A program made the position numbers and the translations under genes. Positions 54,427 through 64,000 of a DNA stretch of 64,000 bases are shown piece after piece; within the stretch, counting starts at the first letter, position 1; each line of letters opens with the position of its first letter. The stretch is from the NCBI GenBank assembly GCA_031002005.1, contig CM061920.1, positions 110,970,095-111,034,094 on the forward strand, read 5' to 3'. This stretch comes from Vandiemenella viatica (Eukaryota > Arthropoda > Insecta > Orthoptera > Morabidae). A model generated the notes under the pieces. That model had not been told where the DNA came from, did no database searches, and was given only the letters and a program-made list of their open reading frames with translations.

Positions 54427-57069
54427 GGTGAGAACATTGAAATTATAAACAAGGAACAGGGTAATGTAATGGAGAAGAATCATACAGCATTAGTTGATAC
54501 TTGTGAAAATAAGTTAGGTTTGAGCAAATGAGAGTAAAGAAGTGTTATCCAAAAGAAGACTTGGGTAATCAGATCAGAGATGTAATTCAAGAAAAAGTTT
54601 CAGGGTTAAAGAAAGATTGAAGGTAGATTAATGAATGAGTGCTTTAAGGAAGAGTACTGTAAGCAAGGAATACAGGAAATATAAGCAGAACTGTATTCGA
54701 TGGAGACAAATCAACAGCATATGTGCAAAGAGATTGAAAAGGTAAAAGTGCATTCACAAAGAAAAGTATGTTGAAAGATATCCACAGTCTAGATAGAGAG
54801 TATGAGGAATTGGAAAATAGCTGACAAAGACTACCATTAAAGTTGACCAAGTAAGTAATGACTTGGTTAAAGTAAGGAGTGAAATGAACGAATGATTTTA
54901 GTGGAAGAGACCAAGGGAATATCAGAGGTTCCTCTCAGCGAATAGTTAATACCAACCCAAGACAAATGTTTGGGGGACATTTGAACATTTCGATTATTTG
55001 GGAAAGATTCATTCAGTCGATTTTTTTACATGGGTTTGATGATTAAAATTATTTCTATTTTCTGGAAAATATCTTCATATTCCGACGTAGTGTGCAATAA
55101 TAATCTTAGCTTGAAGTCACTAAGAATAGAGGTGATTTCTTTAGAGAATTAGATACACAGGAGGTACATGCCTGCCCTATGAGAAGAGCGAACATTACCA
55201 TCAGTTGGTAGGACCAAATTTTTGAAATGAGAATTTTCAGGGGATGAATTTGAGGGAGAATGGTTCATGTTGAGGCCAACCACTCAACGGTAGGATTCAG
55301 TATGAGGATTTTTGAGAGGGAGGAACGGAGCTAGGAAATGAAAGAAAATGCTTATAGAAGGATGATCATAGACCCGCAGAAGAGAGATAGGAAATTTGTC
55401 AAGGAAGGAATAATAGTATAGATAGGAGAAAGGGGATTGAAAATGGTTATGGCAACACTGAAGATATGACTGTGATGTTGGTGGCGTAAACACTCTATGT
55501 GTGAATAAACCCCTCAAAAATTTGGAAGGCAATAGGAATAGCTCGGTAATAGGTAGACCAGCCCCTCGTGTATTCCAGAAATCCTTCTGATGCAGAAGAC
55601 GATTAAGAGAAAGATTATATTCAGATAGAGGCCAGATACATAAATGGTAAAACTATAAAATAGATTTGACATAAGAACAATGCTGAGAATTTTGATCTGT
55701 TTGATTTTGTGTTTAATGTAGGGGGCTATGAGAGTGATGATTTCCAGTAGTGATGTTAATCTAGTTGTTTCAGTGCCAGAATTACTGATGATATGATAAG
55801 AAGAGAGTATTGAATTAGAGAAGCATGTGAATTCTGAAACAGAGATTGACATTTCAGTTAATCTCCAGGCAGATGTGATGTCTATAACTGTTTATAACAT
55901 GAATACTAAAGGAAAGGGAAATCAACAAATCACATACCAAAACTTATGGCTGCAACGAGAGAAAACATACAAGGCGATCCAACAAATACAATATTTTGGT
56001 ATTGACCTTCTTCATGTAATAGAGAATGAGCCATTTGGTTCCAGACGTGTGTACACAGAATGTTATCCCATGACTGGCTAGGTAATGGGAGAAATGGTGG
56101 TGGAACTGCTAAAGAGTGGGCTATTGATACACTGGAAATGTCTAAGATAATATATTGCAGGTGTTGGTAAAATTAATATATATAACAAAGGATTTAATGG
56201 AGGAATGAATAAAGTATCAAATATTGACTATGATTTGATAAAGCCTGCTAACAGCAACGTAAGTGGGAAAACAGTTATAGTCAATCTTGAAGTTTGGGAA
56301 ATAATTTGTACCCAAATGATTTTTCTTGTTGACTAACAAATAATTCTTTATAATAATATAATGGTAGATGAGAAGGCACCTCAAATTACTAATGACCAGA
56401 TAGATGAAGTGGTACCCAATAATTCAAGAACTGGTGTAACTGCCTCTGGTCCTAATGTAACTGCATCATGTGAAGAGTTTGTGGTTGGATAGATAGTGAG
56501 TGAGATTATGACAGAAGTTCATGAGATAAGGGGAGAGAGTTATTATTGGGTCTAATGATTAGAAAAAATAATTGTGGATCGAGAGACAACAGGATTTTAG
56601 AAGAAACTGATGTGGTATACGTGATTTCATTTGTGAGACTAATAGTGTTTTGATTTGAAGTTTTTGAAGGCCATTTGCAAATGATGTTCAGAAGTAGAAA
56701 CAGATTTTTTTTTAAAGAGATGAAAAAATTCTGCACCAAAGAAACGGTTAAGGCAGAATATAAAATAAACAAAAAATGGAGGATCAGAAAGAAATATTTA
56801 AGTGGGTTTAGAGATACAGGAATTTTTCCTGTAACCTCATTTTGATATTGTCCTTTTTTTTTTCCTAGTGCCGAAATGTTCCAGAGACTTTGAGGGTAGA
56901 GTGTATTTAGGAATCAAAAGAATTTAAGTAGAACTGTCTACTTTTTAAGTTATTGCAATAGTTAGCTGAAGTAAGTTTGTATTCTAAGTAGTTCAAAAAC
57001 TTTACCCTTTCTTTTTTTTTTTTTTTTTAATTTCATGAATCCACAAGCTAAAACCAATTAACAGTTTAT
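54427..57069. other. Unassigned, purine-rich on plus strand
   Basis: Plus-strand translation gives many broken, Lys/Glu-rich stretches. The longest open piece is 55827-56081, which contains NQQITYQNLWLQREKTYKAI and IQYFGIDLLHVIENEP. This could be a decayed retroelement gag or pol, but I see no diagnostic motif. A poly-T run lies at ~57010-57028, immediately before the Penelope remnant. Confidence 0.4.
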
Positions 57070-57071
57070 GT

Positions 57072-57818
57072 ATGCATATATGTCGAAATAAGCAAGCGCT
57101 TCCAGCCTCGAGCTCCACTGCACCTATGTTGTATGGGCTGCGAAAGATACATACGTATGGCACTCCTTTACACCCCATTGTCAGTGCTATAGTTTCGGCA
57201 ACGTTCGAAATAGCAAAATATCTGACAAGCACGCTGTCGCCACTAGCGGGAAAATGTTCCCACCATGTTAAGAACTCTGCAGAGTTCATCAACATACTGA
57301 GAGGACTTCAACTGGGGACAAATAATGTTTTGATCAGCTTTGATGTAATGTCACTTTTTACTAGGGTGCCACTAGTGTTGCTGGTGCAACATTTTGATTC
57401 CAAGGAAGTGGAACTTTATCGTCACATACTCCAGTCCACCTACTTCCAATTCGATGGGGAGTATTATGAACAGGTTGACGGGGTTGTTATGGGCTCACCC
57501 CATTCTCCAGAAATAGCAAATTTTTATATGGATCACTTTGAAGAGCAAGCACTAGCAAGTGCTCCAAAGAAGCCAACCTGTTTTTATCGTTATGTTGACG
57601 ACACGTTCGCTGTATGGCTGCATGGGATCGAAAGTCTACAAGAATTTTTGGAACAACTCAAAGGGATTAATGTGAAGATTAAATTCACAATGAAGATAGA
57701 GAAGAATGGTCACCTCCCACTTTTAGACATTCTCATAGAAAAGAAGGCCAATGATACTATAGGTCATTCTGTATACAGAAAAACCCATGTATACAGACCT
57801 CTACCACAATGCACGTAG
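57072..57818 (+). pseudogene. Penelope-like RT core, 248-codon open fragment
   Basis: Residues ~15-245 show PLE RT motifs in order: MLYGLRKIHTYGTPLHPIVS (RT2-like), ISFDVMSLFT (motif A Asp), QVDGVVMGSPHSPEIANFYM (motif B), CFYRYVDDTFAVW (motif C with YVDD intact) and KFTMKIEKNGHLPLLDI (motifs D/E). This is the best preserved RT in the window. The N-terminus and the RT-EN linker are missing or frameshifted, so it is not a working gene. Confidence 0.85.
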
Positions 57819-58650
57819 CCACCACCATCCGGCCCAACACAGAACAGTACTGCAAACTTTGGTTCATTGAGGGTGAGCTGTATGTGATGATCCAGTTTAC
57901 CAGCTGAAATGTGTAATCTAGGGGAGATCTTCCATAAGAATGGTTATAGTGAGGCGCTAATAGATTTGCTTTTTAGAATAGCAGCAAGAAGAAAAATGTA
58001 ACAACAGGAAGACCCGTGCCACTTCGCCTTTCTAACGTATGTGGGAGTGACAACGGTGAAGATTTTATAAAACTGTGGCATTAAAACAATTTTTTGACCA
58101 CCGGCCAAGATTAAAAACATACTGCACTATTCCAAGGATGACTTAGCACTATGAACACCTGGAGTATATCACATTCCTTGTCAATGCGAAAAGACATACA
58201 TCGGGCAAACCAAACGATACATAAGCCAAAGGTATGCTGAACATACACGCAATGTCCGCCTGGGTCAAACTGACAATTCAGCAGTTGCTGAGCACAACAC
58301 TGACATGGGGCATGGCTTTGATTTTAAAGCTATGGAAATTCTCGCTTGCACGAAAGGTTACTGGGACAGCATTTTTTCAGAATCTGTATATCGGATAATC
58401 TAGTAAATACAGACGCTGGTTTTCAATTAAGTGAAGCCTGGAAACCATTGAAACAGAAAATAAGATTACATCGAAACTGTTAATAGTCTCTCTATTTTCT
58501 CTGTCAACAGTCAACGCCAACAATCCTGCCAGTATTTAAAAGTTCCACGCGATATATAAGCAACCCTATTACCCACAGGCACACTTGACAATGCAGGCAG
58601 AGGATATGAGCACCGAAACATAGAGTGCTACAAATGTTCTCACTCAGCTA
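57072..58650 (+). mobile_element. Penelope-like element: RT plus GIY-YIG endonuclease
   Basis: A PLE truncated at its 5' end. A 248-codon open frame (57072-57818) holds the RT core; the endonuclease lies further 3' in broken frames with CQCEKTYIGQTKRYISQRYA (~58180-58240) and NSAVAEHNTDMGHGFDF (~58277-58327). The tail to ~58650 includes GATATATAAGCAACCC (a TATA-like site of the LTR-like terminus). PLEs use the endonuclease to nick targets and the RT, which is close to telomerase, to copy RNA. Confidence 0.88.
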
Positions 58651-59479
58651 GTTTCCCAAGTACATTTCCTCTAGTGTGAATAATGTTGATTTAGTTAATT
58701 TTACAAATTATACAAGTACATCCACACCAAATGCCTCAGAATTATTGCAACAGGTTAAAGCAAAACTGAATTTCTTTGGTAGTATTATATTACATTCAAA
58801 GCGATCAAAAATGGAGTTGAGGGTTGTAATAGAGACAGTTAAGAAGTAAAAAAGACAGGTTGACAGTCTTATTGTGTATGGCACAAGCAACAAAAAATTA
58901 AAGCTGATTTTATAAAAGTTTCCATGAAGGGCAAAGATTATTTAAACTGAAATAGGAGTCTAAAGACTGAAAGCTGTGTTTAACAAATGATAGGCAACTG
59001 AACCGTCTTTCTACAATTTTTAAAATACATTTGATTATTACCTATGAAACTGAAATTATACTGAATAAGCAAGAAATGTATTATTCAAATAACATGAACT
59101 AATATATTTTGCCTAATCTACAAAAAAAATATCTGTAATTACTTTAGTTTTAGATTTTGAATGCATGAATCAGCAGAGATGTGCATGTAATTTTGAAAAA
59201 CTTCAGTTATTAATATTTGTGGAAGCCTTTAGAAGTGTATTGCTATCGAAGGATGTTAAAAAGTAGCTGTGATAAAAAGTCATAAAGATAAGAGATGGCA
59301 TAAAATGGATGCTGTTAATTTACACATACTTTGCAACAGAAAAATCTAGTTAAAATTGTGATTTAACATTGATCAATTAATTAAATATATTAGATGCACA
59401 GTATGTGAAGAAATGAAATAATGAAAGAGAAATACTGCAAATTGATCTTCAGATTGATTTTTTTCTTTCTTATGGCTTT
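58651..59479. other. No gene recognised
   Basis: AT-rich spacer between the Penelope tail and the SINEs. Nothing assignable. Confidence 0.5.
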
Positions 59480-59665
59480 ACGCATAACTGATGTCATGAT
59501 CAATAGAGATGAGATGGAATTTGGGACAAGGAACGAGAAGGAATTTGCCCATTGCCTTTTGAAGGAAGCATCCTGTCATTTGCCTGGAATGATTTTGGAA
59601 AACCATGCAAAACCCAAATCTGAATGCTCAAGTGTGGTTGCATGTGTTATGCCACCACCATAGTG
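59480..59665 (-). mobile_element. tRNA-derived SINE copy (family of 46158)
   Basis: Plus-strand text GGAATTTGGGACAAGGAACG, TTTGCCCATTGCCTTTTGAA and GGAAGCATCCTGTCATTTGC matches, in the same order, the low-coordinate part of the SINE at 46158-46397. A T-rich run at the low end is the A-tail of a minus-strand copy. The B box is lost. Confidence 0.75.
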
Positions 59666-59669
59666 GATT

Positions 59670-59795
59670 GAGGAGGTACAATGGGACCAGGTTCGAATCC
59701 TGAACCCCGTGAACCAGCCATCTTGATTGTAGTTTTTAGTTGATTTTCTGCAGTCACCTAAAGGGATTGCTAGGATGGTCCCCAGTCTTCATCTC
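59670..59795 (+). mobile_element. Second tRNA-type SINE fragment
   Basis: B-box GGTTCGAATCC at ~59692-59702 followed by TGAACCCCGTGAACCAGCC, then CACCTAAAGGGATTGCTAGG and ATGGTCCCCAG. The body differs from the other SINE family. The A box is missing, so this is probably a 5'-truncated copy. Confidence 0.5.
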
Positions 59796-60189
59796 ATAAA
59801 CTACACATTTCACTAATAACAATTATAATTCATATGTCTTACAAAACATAAGTTATATGAATTGCAGATTAATGGCAACAGGAACTTGACAACTGGTTCT
59901 AACTACCCAGTGGGAACATTGGACAAATTTTTAATTACAAACCATGATGAGAATCAAGATCTGATAAGGTCCATTAGCAAATTATAAATTATGCACACAT
60001 TTTGTATGACTAAACAATTGAGAGAATTTATGATTGAAGGTGTAAAATGTAAATATATGAGCATACAATTTGATATTAAATCAGGCTGGGCAGGCTACAT
60101 TGGTTAGGTGATAAGCTTTGAATCTTTACATTTACCTGAGGGGTGAACAGAAGTGTAAGTGGAAAAGTAACACGCCTTCCAACTTAATG
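59796..60189. other. No gene recognised
   Basis: AT-rich; nothing assignable. Confidence 0.45.
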
Positions 60190-61525
60190 TTTGCAATAAG
60201 ACAAAGTTAGAAGGAGATTTGTGAAGGTAGTAAAAAGAAAGCCAAAATGAAGTAGTGGTTGGAAAAATTGATAGAAATGCTGGAGAAGGACCATGAAGGG
60301 AATGTTACAGTGCTACATACAATAGTCAGAAATAAAATTCAGAAATTAGTTCAAAAGAATGCTAAATTATAATAGAAATATAGTTGATAATATGAATGAT
60401 CTGAACAATTGTGGAAGGAATATTCTGGAGCCCTATTAAATGTGAGACAGACAGCAAAGTTGGACATATGAACCTATATTACAGAAGAAGACTAAAATGT
60501 AAGAGATAATGGAAGGGGGGCAAAGTGCCTCGCATGGTTGAACATGTAGAAATAATGAGGATATACGGAGTATTGAGATTAGTATGGAAAGAGAAAAACA
60601 GTTCTGGGAAACTTGAAGAGGGGTACCGTTGCACTTATTGTCAAAAAGTTGGATAAAAGGAAATGTCATAGTTACGGAAGAATCAACACCTGTCATTCTG
60701 TGAAAATATTTGAGGAGATAATGGAGAAAATGATAAGGACAGTGGTGCTATCAGATGAGTAACAAGGTTTCAGACTGAGATGTCTACAATTACAAGAGAG
60801 GCAAGAGTATGGAGGTTATAGGACACTGTGAAAGTATATGACAGTATATGCAGAGAAAAGTTAGGAAAATGTTGAAAGTGAAAGGAGTTAGTAAGGGTTT
60901 GATTGAGAGTGTTCAAGAGTATATATGGGGAATATGAGAGTTGTGTTAAACTGGGTTTCAAAAGGAGAGCAAGGTTCAGATTAGGCAATTAGTGCAGGCA
61001 TAAAAGTGCTCTCTTCCTGCTTCTATGCATTGTGGTTATGAATGAAATAGTAAAGAAATTGCTCAGAAAAAAATGAAAGCCAAGACTTTCAGAGATGATG
61101 TAATGGTATGGGAAAACTGTGATTCAGAAGTGTAAGAACAGCTAGATGTATGCATAGCAGTAAGTAGTGAAACCTTATAGAATGCAGTTCTTTGCGAGAA
61201 AAAGTGAAACATCAGAGAAACAGAATTGGAGCAGCGAGACTGCACAAGATCCAAAATGAATATATAAGGAAAATCAGTTAGAGTCAAGACTCCACTCATA
61301 TGGACATATGAAGAAGACGAATGGTGAAAGAATGGCAAAGAATAGTATATAATTTTAAGCTGGGATGCAAGAAGCCTCAAGGAAAATCATGGTACTGGTG
61401 GATTAAAGAAATATAAAGGCGTGTGCAAGAAATGGGAACAAACTGACCTGAGTGGCAGAGAAGGAATTGTGGAAGGACATTGACACTGGAAAGGACTGTG
61501 CTGGCAGACCCAGCTAAAGGCTCAG
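60190..61525 (+). pseudogene. RTE-like LINE RT remnant, plus strand
   Basis: Broken plus frames read NVTVLHTIVRNKIQKL (~60300), GTVALIVKKLDKRKCHSYGR (~60630-60690, for the finger IPIFKKGD..CSNYRG), FEEIMEKMIRTVVLSDEXQG (~60710-60765), VYDSICREKLGKMLKVKGVS then KGLIESV (palm, ~60835-60910), DDVMVWENCDSEVXEQLDV (FADD reduced to a DD, ~61095-61150), RSKMNI and the end LSGREGIVEG then WKGLCWQTQLK (~61450-61515). This order is that of RTE-type LINEs. Heavily decayed. Confidence 0.75.
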
Positions 61526-61529
61526 CTAT

Positions 61530-63559
61530 AAGCACCGGAGGTGATGGGGTGGGGGTAGGAGGGGAGACAAAGCACAGAAAGTGAAATCAGCTGTTAAAAT
61601 TTTCATAGTAAATACGCAGTAACTAATATAACTATCTAATGGGGCTGGCTGGGACTCATTGGAAAGCATGAGGCAGCAAGAGTAGAAGGTATGTATAAGA
61701 CATACATAAGAAATCCAGTCTAGATGGACACTGGATGAAGAATTGGGAAAAAAATATATGTGAAAGGGAAGACCAGACCATGACCATGAATCCACACGAT
61801 ATCAGGCACAAGGGAGCATGAAACTTTCATGTTAAGGAATTCAAGGATTGGAACAGTTTATAGAGGGCTGAATGTTAAGTAAAAATGTGTATAAAACACT
61901 TTTTTGGAAGTTCCCACGTATGGACAAGCACCATCACAAATTATTTATACGAATACTGGTTCAAGGAGAAAGGATTAGTATGCTAAAATTTGCTGACACT
62001 GATGGCATCATGACTGAAGATAGTGAGAATTTACATAAAATCGTGTAGAAAAAAATGTTGGGATCTACTTTTGATATACAAACCAAATATTAATGTGAGC
62101 AAAAGAATTTTGTATTTGAGACAAAAAAATTACATAATAAATTCAGCTGGTTCATCATACGGAAAATTCACAACTAAATTTTATTAATGACAATTATGTA
62201 TGGAACAGACGTTAGCATCATTCCAAACGGGTCTAGGGTTCTGTGATACGTAACAAGAACAGTGACATAGAATAACTGAATGTCCAGATTAATGCAGACA
62301 TAATTAAAACACGATGAAACTATATAAGAAAATAGGAGGTTTTGGAGCTTGCATCAGCTAATGTAGGATTATGAAAACACAAAGACAAGTTATTCTATAA
62401 AATATCTCAATTATGTGTCCTCATTCATAATTAGCAACACCTTTAATGACATTACTTATAGATCATTCATATGTTTATTTTCTCAACTTGCATTCAATTT
62501 TGATCTATAAATGAAAAATCTGTAAGAAGTTGTTACAAATTCTTACAGATTAATCAGTAGCTGATAGCCAATAAATTTATCATCATAGAGATGATTCAAT
62601 TCTCCAAATATGAGAAAAAAAATTTGAAATAAATACATGAAACTGCAAAAACATGTAATCCCAGCAATCAGTAACTTCACAAAACAATGGTATATCATTT
62701 TAATCAATTATGATATATGTGTTACTGATGTGGAGCATACTTGTTCCATCTACATTAAAATGGAATCACATTCTTGATAAAACCTAGGTTCGTTAAAGAA
62801 CTTATAAAACGAAAGCCTACCAATTGGTGATGCAAGAATCTATTAAAGATACAGATCCAAGCAGACTAGCTTAAACATCCTGACAGTAATAAATGGAAAC
62901 AGCAATCACAAAGAAAATGATTAAAAATTATATTCCTAATCCAGGTTTTTTATTTTCTCTAACATATCACAAAATATCATAGAGGGACTGATATGTTATT
63001 TCTCTCCTTTTCATTGCAAACAATGTTAAAGGTGTATAAACATTTAATATATCAAATGGAGATTAAAATTAGTTATAGATTTAATTAATTCACACCACAA
63101 TATTTTATAAAACAATTTAGTTGTAAAAAGTTAATATTAATTGATTAAATTACAAGGAACAAAATTAAAAAAATATATTTTTTTAAATACTTTTCACAAC
63201 TGGGATTTGAAGAATTCCATTCGAACGAGGAAGCAAATATGATATAAAAAATAGTACTGACTGTAAAAATTTTATTACATCAAATACAAATTTAAAAATA
63301 GGAAGACATTCCTAATTTTCTGTTATACTGAAGCAAAACCTAAAATATGACCACTAAATTATATCAGGTTAATCTCAAAACTAAGTACATATTAGTAAAA
63401 AAATTGCAGGAAGAGGATAACAAAGAGGTAGTAAATATTATAGTTAACAAAGAAGTAAAAAGAGAAGGGAAACTGGTTCCAAATTAATCTAGCTTTATTT
63501 ACCAAATAATGTAGCAAAAATAAACAGCTGGTATAGTAGTGCTAATTACCAGTAAGTCG
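61530..63559. other. No gene recognised
   Basis: Two kilobases of AT-rich DNA without recognisable coding or repeat structure. Confidence 0.5.
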
Positions 63560-64000
63560 GGGATAGACGTTTCTTCAAGAAAAAACTGGATCCACTGCAT
63601 GAAATCTTGCAATTGAGCACACAAAAAGGCTATAATTCTGAAATGGATGAACGTTATACGGATACCATAATATTAACAGTTTGAAACTATTCTTGAAGAA
63701 TGAGTCATACATCACCGAACAATGAACTGCATGGTTCGTGATCATGGATCTACGATGGGTAGAGCAATGCAGTTGTCAGACTATAAGGATATAAATTGTG
63801 CAATACACCAGATCCAATTTTCCATTTGAGCTGGTGTTAAATCTGAAAGGTGGCTCCAACATATTACTGCTAAATTGAAAAAAATTTCCACCCATTTCAA
63901 CCAATCCTTGGTTGAACAAGAGCTAACAGAAATTCAAAAGGAACCCCTTAACCACTCTGCTATATCTGTCGCTCAGTATTAGCTTACAGGTAAATGTTCA
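63560..64000 (+). pseudogene. hAT transposase fragment, cut by window edge
   Basis: The plus strand reads FFKKKLDPLHEILQLSTQKG (~63570-63630), then GSTMGRAMQLSDYKDINCAI with HQIQFSI (~63745-63825, the DN-x-x-N-M...C-x-x-H-x-x-x-L core), and LQHITAKLKKISTHFNQSLV then EQELTEIQKE (~63858-63940). This order is that of hAT transposases of the ZBED type, upstream of the RWNSTY motif that would follow past the edge. One stop and frame changes are visible. Confidence 0.7.

Noticed and set aside
54423..56850. Internal region (gag-pol) of the LTR element at 52690
   Set aside because: The LTR is followed at once by its TSD GCTT and lacks a primer-binding site, so it is solo; the downstream sequence has no diagnostic motif.
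57002..57295. 97-codon minus-strand ORF
   Set aside because: It is the antisense shadow of the Penelope RT frame on the plus strand.

Overview
The window reads as AT-rich eukaryotic DNA from an arthropod, most likely an insect. It has no operons, ribosome-binding sites or dense ORFs. Long introns or intergenic DNA are filled with transposable elements (TEs). The insect reading rests on a P-element-like transposon with a THAP exon, mariner, Jockey/I-type LINEs, Penelope-like elements, ZMYM1-like hAT elements, tRNA-derived SINEs and one BTB-ZF/Broad-like zinc-finger exon. The SINE style suggests a large-genome polyneopteran-like insect, but that is a weak inference.

Layout. 1-1015: LINE reverse-transcriptase remnant. 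1420-3616: decayed hAT transposase (minus). 5215-7290: Penelope 3' end joined to a LINE ORF1 remnant. 8062-14431: two P-like elements in opposite orientation around a gag-only retroposon with a perfect 12-bp target-site duplication (TSD). 14705-20370: three LINE remnants with nested hAT MITEs. 20604-21632: Tc1/mariner-type element. 22152-22431: short retroposon. 23215-23479: hAT MITE. 27767-28050: the one convincing host exon (C2H2 fingers, minus strand). 28443-29782: mariner. 30553-31290: Penelope fragment. 31630-35390: LINE split by a MITE and a 1.7-kb solo LTR. 35837-47287: an I-type LINE, bounded by an 18-bp TSD, that has been entered by a Helitron-like element carrying a ~167-bp tandem array, a 3.1-kb hAT and a SINE. 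47838-48655: two hAT MITEs. 51560-54422: LINE end, SINE piece and second solo LTR. 57072-58650: Penelope RT plus GIY-YIG. 59480-61525: SINEs and RTE-like LINE. 63560-64000: hAT transposase cut by the window edge.

The elements do not form a pathway. They are a layered insertion record, and TSDs give the nesting order. The most unusual items are the gag-only retroposon (ORF1 without ORF2, HeT-A/HAL1-like in organisation), the P-like element whose two copies each carry only a THAP half-exon with a splice-donor GTAAGT, and the Helitron-like element carrying a dimeric satellite-like array. All protein calls come from reading translations by eye; no database search was run.
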